Origin: Alphaproteobacteria bacterium | GTDB lineage: Bacteria; Pseudomonadota; Alphaproteobacteria; GCA-2731375 | Assembly: GCA_030746295.1 (NCBI GenBank) | Contig: JASLMY010000297.1 | Span: 1 to 5,252, forward strand | Reading direction: 5' to 3' | Length of the DNA stretch: 5,252 nucleotides | Shown: piece after piece, positions 1 to 5,235 of the stretch | How positions within the stretch are numbered: the stretch's first letter is position 1 | Layout: every line of letters starts with the position of its first letter | Notes under the pieces: model-generated | Told to the model about the DNA's origin: nothing | Databases searched by the model: none | Seen by the model: only the letters and a program-made list of their open reading frames with translations | Made by a program: the position numbers and the translations under genes

Positions 1-291
1 GAGAACGCCGAGCGGGATGAGGCGGCGTACTCCGAAGCGGTCCATCGCCATGCCCAGGAACGGGGCGTAGAGGGTGGCACTGACGAAGCCGACCGAGAAG
101 ATTGCCGCCGTCTCGCCCCGCTGCCAGCCGAACTCGGCCAGGATCGGCGGGAAGATCAACGAGAAGGCGGTGCGCGCGTTGACGCCGATGGCCATGGTGA
201 CGAAGGCGACGGCGACCACGACCCAACCGTAGAAGAACGGCAGTCGGGCGAGGCGCGGGATCGATGGGGACGCGGGACGCGGGCGGGGCAT
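1..291 (-). CDS. MFS transporter, N-terminal part (gene runs off the left edge)
   Basis: This is the first 97 residues of a major facilitator superfamily permease of the inner membrane; I read it from the reverse strand. After a short Pro/Arg-rich cytoplasmic tail (residues 1-18) comes FFYGWVVVAVAFV, the start of transmembrane helix 1 (about 21-42). FPPILAEFGW (47-56) follows, then helix 2 (about 61-79). Next is the MFS loop 2-3 signature motif A, GMAMDRFGVRR (80-90), with G80, D84, G87 and R89/R90 in the expected places. The start is well bounded: an in-frame TAG lies at 303-301, and the next Met (residue 33) would cut helix 1. No clear Shine-Dalgarno precedes the ATG. It follows the radical SAM gene by 48 bases on the same strand, so co-transcription is likely. 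The opening resembles the MCT/oxalate-formate-antiporter-like MFS group, but the substrate cannot be told from this fragment. Confidence 0.9.
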   Translation of the reverse strand, partial: MPRPRPASPSIPRLARLPFFYGWVVVAVAFVTMAIGVNARTAFSLIFPPILAEFGWQRGETAAIFSVGFVSATLYAPFLGMAMDRFGVRRLIPLGVL

Positions 292-323
292 CGCCCGATG
301 CTATGCCGATAGGGTCCCCAGCA

Positions 324-360
324 CAGCAGCTGATTTCGGCTACAGCAGGCTCAGCTGCTC
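324..360 (-). repeat. Inverted repeat over the stop codon of the radical SAM gene
   Basis: Bases 325-333 (AGCAGCTGA) and 351-359 (TCAGCTGCT) form a perfect 9-base inverted repeat around a 17-base loop. The loop contains the radical SAM stop codon (342-340). In minus-strand RNA it could fold at the 3' end of that gene, just before the MFS gene. No run of U follows it, so it is not a standard intrinsic terminator. It might modestly protect or attenuate the transcript. Each arm contains the self-complementary CAGCTG, which makes chance more likely. Confidence 0.35.
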
Positions 361-1452
361 GCCGGGCCGGGGCGGCGGCCGAAAGCGCGAGCAGTCGAGC
401 GTCGGGCCGTCGCCGTCGATGCCCAGGCGCTTGGCGGCCAGCTTGAAGCGCCGCCGGATCAGCTCGGCATAGGGGCCTTGTCCGCGCATTCGCCGCCCGA
501 AGGTGGGGTCGTAGTCGCGCCCGCCCCGCATCCCGCGCATGAGGGCCATGACCTTTGCGGCGCGATCGGGATAGTGCTCGGCCAGCCACTCGGCCCAGAG
601 CTGCTTTATCTCCAGCGGCAGGCGCAACAGGATGTAGCCGGCGCCGATGGCCCCCGCGCTGGCGGCGGCTTCCAAGATCGCCTCGATTTCCATGTCGTTG
701 ATCGCCGGGATCACCGGTGCCGCCATCACCCCGGTCGGAATGCCGGCCTCGGCCAATTGACGGATGGCGGCGAGCCGACGCTCGGGCGTCGCCGCGCGAG
801 GTTCCATCCGCCGCGCCAGGCCGCGGTCGAGCGTCGTTACCGACAGCGCCACCTTGGCCAGGCCCGCCTGTCCCATCGGCGCCAGGATGTCGATGTCGCG
901 GACAATGCTGTGCGACTTGGTGACGATGCTGACCGGATGCCGGAAGCGGGCCAGCACTTCCAGGATCTGGCGGGTGATCTCGAAGCGTTGCTCGGCCGGC
1001 TGGTAGGGGTCGGTGTTGGTTCCCATGGCGATTGGCGCCGGCCGGTAGTGCGGCCGCCGAAGCGCCTTCTCGAGCAACGCCGCGGCTGCCGGCTTGTAGA
1101 AGAGCCGACTTTCGAAGTCGAGCCCGGCCGACAAGCCGAGCCAAGCATGGGTCGGCCGCGCGAAACAGTAGACGCAGCCGTGCTCGCAGCCGCGATAGGG
1201 GTTGATCGAGCGATCGAAGCCGATATCGGGGGAGCTGTTGCGGGCGATGATGCTTTGGCTCTTGTCCTCGCTCAGCGTCGTCCGGAGCGGCGCCGGCGGC
1301 AACGCCGCCGAACCCCAGCCGTCGTCGACCGCCGAGCGGCGCTCCTCCTCGAAACGGCCCGACGCGTTGCTGAGCGCGCCACGCCCCCGCCGTCCTTCCA
1401 AGCGAACCTTGCCGATCTCCTCCCCAGACATCCGTTCAGCATAGCAAGCCAT
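340..1452 (-). CDS. PA0069/Rv2578c-family radical SAM protein
   Basis: Complete 370-residue cytoplasmic protein of the radical SAM superfamily, in the uncharacterised PA0069/Rv2578c group related to spore photoproduct lyase-type enzymes. Features in order: a basic opening with GRGALSNASGRFE (23-35); DDGW (43-46); SPDIGFDRSINPYRGCEHGCVY (74-95). That stretch carries the 4Fe-4S cluster cysteines C89, C93 and C96 (CxxxCxxC). Then come ARPTHAWLGLSAGLDFES (98-115), GTNTDPYQPAE (144-154), the TIM-barrel strand SIVTKS (175-180), SVTTLD (204-209), MEPRAATPERRL (216-227) and a QLSLL tail typical of the family. All cluster residues are intact, so an active SAM-cleaving enzyme is expected; the substrate is unknown. 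The ATG at 1452 is the first in frame. An ATG at 1431 (MSGEEIGKV, 363 aa) is also plausible, and neither has a strong Shine-Dalgarno. The gene is divergent from the glycosyltransferase pair and upstream of the MFS gene. It is not ArsS, the arsenosugar radical SAM enzyme, which is built differently. Confidence 0.93.
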   Translation of the reverse strand: MACYAERMSGEEIGKVRLEGRRGRGALSNASGRFEEERRSAVDDGWGSAALPPAPLRTTLSEDKSQSIIARNSSPDIGFDRSINPYRGCEHGCVYCFARPTHAWLGLSAGLDFESRLFYKPAAAALLEKALRRPHYRPAPIAMGTNTDPYQPAEQRFEITRQILEVLARFRHPVSIVTKSHSIVRDIDILAPMGQAGLAKVALSVTTLDRGLARRMEPRAATPERRLAAIRQLAEAGIPTGVMAAPVIPAINDMEIEAILEAAASAGAIGAGYILLRLPLEIKQLWAEWLAEHYPDRAAKVMALMRGMRGGRDYDPTFGRRMRGQGPYAELIRRRFKLAAKRLGIDGDGPTLDCSRFRPPPRPGEQLSLL

Positions 1453-1486
1453 CAGAACAAAACAAGAACAAAGACTCGCACGGACC

Positions 1487-1514
1487 TCGACTGGCGTCAG
1501 CCATCGACTATATT
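1487..1514 (+). promoter_or_regulatory. Candidate sigma-70 type promoter for the glycosyltransferase operon, possibly leaderless
   Basis: A -35-like TCGACT (1487-1492, 4 of 6 matches to TTGACA) lies 16 bases before a -10-like TATATT (1509-1514, 5 of 6 matches to TATAAT). The -10 box is the only AT-rich hexamer near the gene. Normal spacing from this -10 box puts transcription start at about base 1521, which is the A of the ATG of the next gene. There is also no Shine-Dalgarno before that ATG. Both facts fit a leaderless mRNA. This is a motif-based prediction only. Confidence 0.45.
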
Positions 1515-1537
1515 CCGGGCATGTTGAGCATCGTCAT
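1507..1537 (-). promoter_or_regulatory. Candidate divergent promoter for the radical SAM gene
   Basis: On the minus strand, TATAGT (1512-1507, 5 of 6 matches to TATAAT) overlaps the plus-strand -10 box. ATGACG (1537-1532, 4 of 6 matches to TTGACA) lies 19 bases upstream of it, inside the first codons of the glycosyltransferase gene. The spacer is longer than ideal. If real, transcription would begin near base 1500 and leave a leader of roughly 48 to 70 bases, depending on the start codon. The two promoters would share bases and probably exclude each other. The T-rich tract just before the ATG at 1452 has no clear ribosome binding site. Confidence 0.25.
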
Positions 1538-2201
1538 CCCGACCCTGAACGCCGCTGCCGGGTTGCCCCGCGCGTTAGCCGCGCTGGAAGAGGGCAGGAG
1601 CGACGGCCTGGTGACCGAGATCGTCGTCGCCGACGGCGGCTCCGAGGACGCGACCCTCGCCGTGGCCCGTGCGGCAGGCGCTCTGCTGGTCGAGACAGCG
1701 GCGGGCCGGGGGGGGCAACTCGGCGCCGGGGCTGAGACCGCGTCCGGCGACTGGCTCTTGTTCCTTCATGCCGACACCGTATTGGCGCCGGGCTGGGCAG
1801 CGGAGGCGAGACGCTTCATCGCCGAGGCGGCCGAGGCCGAGCGTGCGGCCGCCTTTCGCTTCGCCCTCGACGACGATCGCCCGGCGGCCCGCCGCTTGGA
1901 ACGTGTGGTGGCCTGGCGGTGCCGCCTCTTCGGCCTGCCCTACGGCGATCAAGGCCTGCTCATTTCCAAGCGCTTCTACCGAAGCCTCGGCGGTTTTCGC
2001 CCCCTGCCGCTGATGGAGGACGTCGATTTGACGCGGCGGATCGGCCGCAGCCGGCTCGCCCATCTGGAGACCGCGGCGCTGACCTCGGCGGCCCGCTATC
2101 GGCGCTCGGGCTACCTGTTGAGGAGTGCGCGCAATCTCGTCTGCCTGACGCTCTATCTCGCCGGGGCACCGCTGGCCGCGGTCTCGCGGCTATACGGTTG
2201 A
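1521..2201 (+). CDS. TIGR04283-type family 2 glycosyltransferase
   Basis: Complete 226-residue GT-A fold glycosyltransferase of family GT2, matching the group called 'arsenosugar biosynthesis glycosyltransferase' (TIGR04283). It starts directly with the first beta strand, LSIVIPTLNAA (2-12), so no other start is sensible. Nucleotide-sugar binding motifs follow: VVADGGSEDAT (35-45) and the family-typical GRGGQLGAGA (62-71). LFLHADT (80-86) holds the DxD-like metal site, YGDQGLLISK (141-150) is next, and MEDVDL (165-170) carries the acidic catalytic region. The C-terminal hydrophobic stretch NLVCLTLYLAGAPLAAV (205-221) suggests membrane contact. Length is normal for the family. It is followed after 8 bases by a TIGR04282-type gene, the usual partner. 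The arsenosugar name comes from genome neighbourhoods in some bacteria. With no ars gene visible here, the sugar donor and acceptor remain unknown. Codons 63-65 include a run of eight G (1708-1715), a possible slippage point. Confidence 0.92.
   Translation: MLSIVIPTLNAAAGLPRALAALEEGRSDGLVTEIVVADGGSEDATLAVARAAGALLVETAAGRGGQLGAGAETASGDWLLFLHADTVLAPGWAAEARRFIAEAAEAERAAAFRFALDDDRPAARRLERVVAWRCRLFGLPYGDQGLLISKRFYRSLGGFRPLPLMEDVDLTRRIGRSRLAHLETAALTSAARYRRSGYLLRSARNLVCLTLYLAGAPLAAVSRLYG
1708..1715 (+). repeat. Run of eight G inside the glycosyltransferase gene
   Basis: Eight consecutive G bases encode parts of codons 63-65 in the GRGGQ motif. The reading frame across it is correct, because the conserved motif is intact on both sides. 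Such a tract is prone to slippage or sequencing error. Confidence 0.8.
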
Positions 2202-2205
2202 GAGG
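2200..2205 (+). promoter_or_regulatory. Ribosome binding site that fixes the start of the TIGR04282 gene
   Basis: GAGAGG (2200-2205) overlaps the stop codon of the preceding gene and lies 4 bases before the ATG at 2210. It supports 2210 rather than the long upstream extension of the same frame, which begins at 1919 inside the preceding gene. It also suggests coupled translation of the pair. Confidence 0.7.
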
Positions 2206-2209
2206 CCGG

Positions 2210-2815
2210 ATGCGTCAACGCCCGGTCGTCATCGTCTTCGCCAAGGCGCCCCGCCTCGGCGCCGTCAAGTCCCGGCTCGCCCGCGATATCGGCCCCGTCG
2301 CCGCCTGGCGCTTTCAACGCGACACCGGCCGCGCACTGGTGCAGCGCCTGGCCGGCGAGCCGCGCTGGCACCTGGTGCTGGCAGTGACGCCCGATCTCTA
2401 CCAGGACCGGGGCCGCTTCTGGCCGGCCGGGATCACACGACTGGCGCAGGGAGACGGCGATCTCGGCCGCCGCATGGCGCGGGCCCTCGACCGCTTCCTG
2501 CCGGCCCCGGTAGTGCTGGTCGGCAGTGATATCCCGACCATCGGGGCCAGCCATATCCATCGTGCCTTCCGAATTCTGGCCGCCAACAGCGCCGTCTTCG
2601 GCCCCGCCGCCGACGGCGGCTACTGGCTGGTCGGACTCAGGGGCCGGGTCGACACGGACCGGCTCTTCCGTGAGGTGCGCTGGTCGAGCCCACACGCGCT
2701 CGCCGACACGCTCCGAAATCTCGGCCCCGGTCAGCACGCCGGCCTCGCCGACGAACTCGGCGACGTCGATTGCGGATCAGACTTCGACAGATGGAGAGAA
2801 GGTAGGCGCGGCTGA
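2210..2815 (+). CDS. TIGR04282-type glycosyltransferase (DUF2064)
   Basis: Complete 201-residue cytoplasmic protein of the DUF2064/TIGR04282 group. The group has a GT-A-like nucleotidyltransferase fold related to CofC and MobA. Motifs in order: VVIVFAKAPRLGAVKSRLA (6-24), the nucleotide-binding opening with K19 and R22; GDGDLGRRM (81-89); LVGSDIPT (103-110) with the metal-binding aspartate D107; GPAADGGYWLVGL (131-143); and VRWSSPHALADT (156-167). All motifs typical of the group are present. The frame is open back to 1919, but the part before 2210 lies over the preceding gene and lacks family similarity. The ATG at 2210 has a good ribosome binding site and places the first beta strand at the N-terminus. 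It forms an operon with the GT2 gene 8 bases upstream. The pair is often associated with arsenosugar clusters, and in some genomes the two are fused; no arsenic gene is visible here. The biochemical activity has not, to my knowledge, been established for this lineage. Confidence 0.92.
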   Translation: MRQRPVVIVFAKAPRLGAVKSRLARDIGPVAAWRFQRDTGRALVQRLAGEPRWHLVLAVTPDLYQDRGRFWPAGITRLAQGDGDLGRRMARALDRFLPAPVVLVGSDIPTIGASHIHRAFRILAANSAVFGPAADGGYWLVGLRGRVDTDRLFREVRWSSPHALADTLRNLGPGQHAGLADELGDVDCGSDFDRWREGRRG

Positions 2816-2828
2816 GACGTCAGTCCGC
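2808..2828. terminator. Hairpin at the convergent junction, spanning both stop codons
   Basis: CGGCTGA (2809-2815) can pair with TCAG (2820-2823) and CCG (2825-2827), with T2824 bulged and a GACG loop (2816-2819). G2808-C2828 extends it to 8 pairs. It lies where the plus-strand pair and the minus-strand slt-moaB pair converge with only 4 bases between stop codons, so it could act in both directions. No U tract follows on either side, and three of the pairs arise simply because two TGA codons face each other. It is a weak terminator candidate. Confidence 0.3.
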
Positions 2829-3368
2829 CGCCGATTGCTCGTGCTCGCGCAGACGCGGCATCAGCTCGGCGAAGTTGCAGGGCCGATGGCGGATGTCGAG
2901 CTGGTCCTTGAGGATGTGATCCCAGCCATCGCGGCAGGCGCCGGGCGAGCCCGGCAGGGCGAAGAGGTAGGTGCCCTTGGCGACGCCGGCGGTGGCCCGG
3001 GACTGGATCGTCGAGGTGCCGATCAGCTTGAAGCTGATCATGCGGAAGAGCTCGCCGAAGCCGGCGATCTCTTTCTCGTAGACCTCGTGGAAGGCCTCGG
3101 GCGTGATGTCGCGGCCGGTAACCCCGGTGCCGCCGGTGGCGATCACCGCCTCGACGCCCGGATCCTCGATCCAGCGCTCGAGCTCGCCGCGGATGAGCTC
3201 GCGCTCGTCGCGGACGATCCGCCGGTCGACCAGCTCGTGGCCGGCCGTCGTCAAGCGCTCGACCAGGATGTCGCCCGACTTGTCGTCGGCCTCGACGCGG
3301 CTGTCGGAGACCGTCAGGACCGCGATTCGGACCGGTCGGAAGTCGCGGCTCTCGTCAATGCCAGGCAT
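2820..3368 (-). CDS. moaB: Molybdenum cofactor biosynthesis protein MoaB
   Basis: Complete 182-residue cytoplasmic protein of the MoaB/MogA (MoCF) family, which handles molybdopterin activation by adenylylation in molybdenum cofactor synthesis. Motifs: RIAVLTVSDSR (14-24), the first strand and loop; ATGGTGVTGRDITPEA (77-92), the molybdopterin-binding signature; GFGELFRMISFKLIGTS (103-119); IQSRATAG (121-128), typical of MoaB rather than MogA; and the loop LPGSPGAC (138-145). It is slightly longer than E. coli MoaB (170 aa). E. coli MoaB is dispensable, but in genomes lacking MogA the MoaB protein may do the adenylylation; which holds here cannot be judged. The ATG lies inside the end of the slt gene, 14 bases of overlap, with no clear Shine-Dalgarno. 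Translation by reinitiation after the slt stop is therefore likely. No other molybdenum cofactor gene is in the window. Confidence 0.95.
   Translation of the reverse strand: MPGIDESRDFRPVRIAVLTVSDSRVEADDKSGDILVERLTTAGHELVDRRIVRDERELIRGELERWIEDPGVEAVIATGGTGVTGRDITPEAFHEVYEKEIAGFGELFRMISFKLIGTSTIQSRATAGVAKGTYLFALPGSPGACRDGWDHILKDQLDIRHRPCNFAELMPRLREHEQSAAD
3021..3039. repeat. 19-base palindrome inside moaB
   Basis: GATCAGCTT (3021-3029), one central G (3030), then AAGCTGATC (3031-3039) form a perfect palindrome with 9-base arms. It lies in the moaB codons for the conserved ISFKLI segment (residues 111-116), so protein conservation may explain it. It resembles a dyad operator in form, but its position in the middle of a gene argues against that. 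Confidence 0.4.
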
Positions 3369-5235
3369 TGCGCTGCGCCAGCTTGATGGTTTTCTCGTCG
3401 AGGGTCAGATAGATCGGCCAGTGCCCGATGGCGACGGCGTCGAGCGACGGCGTGTCTTGGCGCAAGCGTTCGCGATAGATCCAGAAATTCGATAACACCC
3501 GCTCAACGAAGAAACGGGTCTCGCGCGAGGGGATGCTCTCGATGAAGAGCAGCGGATCGTCGCCGTGGGGTATCTCCTTCAGCCAACGCCAGAGCTTGGT
3601 CGGCCCGCTGTTGTAGGCGATGGCGAGGTGGAAGAGGTTGCCGCGGACCCGGTTGTGGGCCAAGAGATGGGAGAGGTAGCGCTGGCCGAGCGCCATGTTG
3701 AACTCCGGCGCCAAGAGCTTGTATTTGTCGCGCCCGACGAGGGCGCTGTCGTTGGCGACGAAGCTCGCCGTCCTGGGCATCAACTGCATCAGGCCATGGG
3801 CGCCGGCCTGGCTCTTGGCCTTGACGACGAAGCCCGATTCCTGGCGCATGAAGGCGAAGATCAGGGCCCGGTCGATCAGATAGCCGCCCTCCGGCTCCCA
3901 GGGCGGCATCGGGAAGAGCGCCGCGTCGAAGGCCCGGCCGCCGCCGCTGGCATAGCTCCGCGCCAGGCGCAATTGCGTGGCCGGGATCTCGAGCCGGTTG
4001 GCCAAGCCGACCAAGGCGGCGCCCAGCGCCTCGCGGCCGTTCAAATAGATGCCCTTGAGCTCCAGGTCGGCCAGGTCGTGCCGACCGACCGCGGCCAATC
4101 CGATCACGCGTTGGATCGACGGCATCCGCAACAGCTGCTCGGCATCGACGCGGCTCAAAGGCGGCGCCTGCCAGCGCAGGCCGATCTCGGTGCCCAAGAG
4201 GCGCGCCGAGAGAAGACCATAGAAGGTTCGCGGGTGCGCCGCGCCGATGGCCAGCAGCGGGTTGACCTTCTCCGGCTTGCGGCCGATCAGGTGGCTCCTG
4301 GCGGCCCAATAGGCGCCGGCGGCGACGTTCCAGGGCGAGGCGGTCTCGGAGCGGGCCAGGGCCTCGAAGTGATGCGCCGCGACATCGATGCGGCCGAGGC
4401 GCCAGGCCGCCAGACCGGCGATCCAATCGGCGCTTTCGACGGCGGCTCGCGAGCGCTCCGCGCTGCGCGAGGCGAGCTTGAAGGCCCGCTCGTCGTCGCC
4501 GTCATAGAAGAAGCGGGCCGCGATCCGCGCCCTGACGATATCGAAAGCGACCGGTGCCAGCGGCGCCTCGGCATGGATCCGACCGAGACGCATCTGGGCC
4601 GCGGCGGGATTGCGCTTCGCCGCCAAGCGTTCGATCTCGCCGATCAGGCGGCGGTCGCGCCGCGACAGCTCGAGCCGCCGGCTTGCGGCGGCGGCCGCAC
4701 CGGTCCCGGTCCCGACCGACCAGGGGCCGAGCGACAGCGAGGCCACAACCGGGCGCTTCGGCCCCTTGGCACCCTGTGGACGCCGCTTCAGCGCCAGCCG
4801 ATAGATTCGTTGCGCCTCCGGATGGTCGGCGTAACGCGCCAGCCAAGCCGCGAGCTCTGGGTAGCGCGAGCGATAGGCCGTCGGGTGCATGTAGCGCTGA
4901 AACAACACATGACCCAAAAGGATGCGATTCTCGAGCGCCGTGATCTCAGCATCGGCCGCCTGCCAGCCGCCCGCCTCCTGCAACTCGAAAATCCGCCGGT
5001 ATCGCGCCGCATCGACCTCGGAGAGGATGATCGGCACCTGGACCTCTATCGGCAATTCGGGCAACGTAGGCACCCGTCCCGCGGCTTCGAAGCTGGCCTC
5101 CGCCCGAAGCGGCGACGCCGACAACGAAAGCGCCACGAGACCGGTGGCCAGCAGGGTCGGCAAGGGCCGAACAAGCCGTCCGAGAGCCGACCGCTCACCC
5201 ACCGCAAACGCCCGTTCTGACCGCCATGCGCCCAA
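3355..5235 (-). CDS. Soluble lytic murein transglycosylase (Slt70-like), start uncertain
   Basis: Periplasmic enzyme that cleaves the MurNAc-GlcNAc bond of peptidoglycan to give 1,6-anhydro-muropeptides. It has 626 residues from the TTG at 5235. A signal peptide is visible, with hydrophobic core TLLATGLVALSLSA (27-40) and likely cleavage after SPLRA (45). A long helical region with superhelical (U/L domain) character follows (about 70-440), including FYGLLSARLLG (338-348). The C-terminal SLT catalytic domain has FMRQESGF (462-469) with catalytic E466, GLMQLMP (481-487), AIAYNSGP (538-545) and SIPSRETRFFVERV (567-580). The length is close to E. coli Slt70. The linker at 151-188 is rich in R, K, G and A. 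The start is doubtful: a GTG at 5202 gives a neat 615-residue preprotein, whereas the frame stays open to the window edge, ending in an NTG codon whose first base is outside. None of the visible starts has a Shine-Dalgarno. The gene overlaps moaB by 14 bases. Confidence 0.93.
   Translation of the reverse strand: MGAWRSERAFAVGERSALGRLVRPLPTLLATGLVALSLSASPLRAEASFEAAGRVPTLPELPIEVQVPIILSEVDAARYRRIFELQEAGGWQAADAEITALENRILLGHVLFQRYMHPTAYRSRYPELAAWLARYADHPEAQRIYRLALKRRPQGAKGPKRPVVASLSLGPWSVGTGTGAAAAASRRLELSRRDRRLIGEIERLAAKRNPAAAQMRLGRIHAEAPLAPVAFDIVRARIAARFFYDGDDERAFKLASRSAERSRAAVESADWIAGLAAWRLGRIDVAAHHFEALARSETASPWNVAAGAYWAARSHLIGRKPEKVNPLLAIGAAHPRTFYGLLSARLLGTEIGLRWQAPPLSRVDAEQLLRMPSIQRVIGLAAVGRHDLADLELKGIYLNGREALGAALVGLANRLEIPATQLRLARSYASGGGRAFDAALFPMPPWEPEGGYLIDRALIFAFMRQESGFVVKAKSQAGAHGLMQLMPRTASFVANDSALVGRDKYKLLAPEFNMALGQRYLSHLLAHNRVRGNLFHLAIAYNSGPTKLWRWLKEIPHGDDPLLFIESIPSRETRFFVERVLSNFWIYRERLRQDTPSLDAVAIGHWPIYLTLDEKTIKLAQRNAWH

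Noticed and set aside
1090..1138. Nested inverted repeats (1090-1097 with 1131-1138; 1106-1111 with 1115-1120)
   Set aside because: They lie inside conserved radical SAM codons (around AGLDFESRLFYKP) with no regulatory context. Short stems of this kind are common by chance in GC-rich coding DNA.
340..1452. Radical SAM gene as ArsS, completing an arsenosugar cluster
   Set aside because: The sequence has the PA0069/Rv2578c motifs and QLSLL end. It lacks the cysteine-rich C-terminal domain of ArsS.
478..1527. Plus-strand open frame of 349 codons opposite the radical SAM gene
   Set aside because: Antisense shadow with no family motif. It runs over the divergent promoter region and into the start of the glycosyltransferase gene.
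1919..2209. N-terminal extension of the TIGR04282 protein (298-residue form)
   Set aside because: This part overlaps the well-supported GT2 gene in another frame and is arginine/proline-rich without motifs. The ATG at 2210 has a good ribosome binding site and begins at the conserved first strand.
2210..2815. TIGR04282 gene as MobA, forming a molybdenum cofactor cluster with moaB
   Set aside because: The opening motif is VFAKAPRLGAVKSRLA, not the glycine-rich GGxSxRMGxDK of MobA. The gene is also convergent with moaB, not in an operon with it.
3565..5220. Long plus-strand open frame of 551 codons opposite the transglycosylase gene
   Set aside because: It is the antisense shadow of a clearly real gene in GC-rich DNA, has no recognisable domain, and is dominated by R, G, A and Q as expected for such shadows.
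5194..5227. Tiny minus-strand frame from the ATG at 5227 (about 10 codons) as a leader peptide for slt
   Set aside because: It has no ribosome binding site, overlaps the slt frame, and its composition (MAVRTGVCGG) gives no support.
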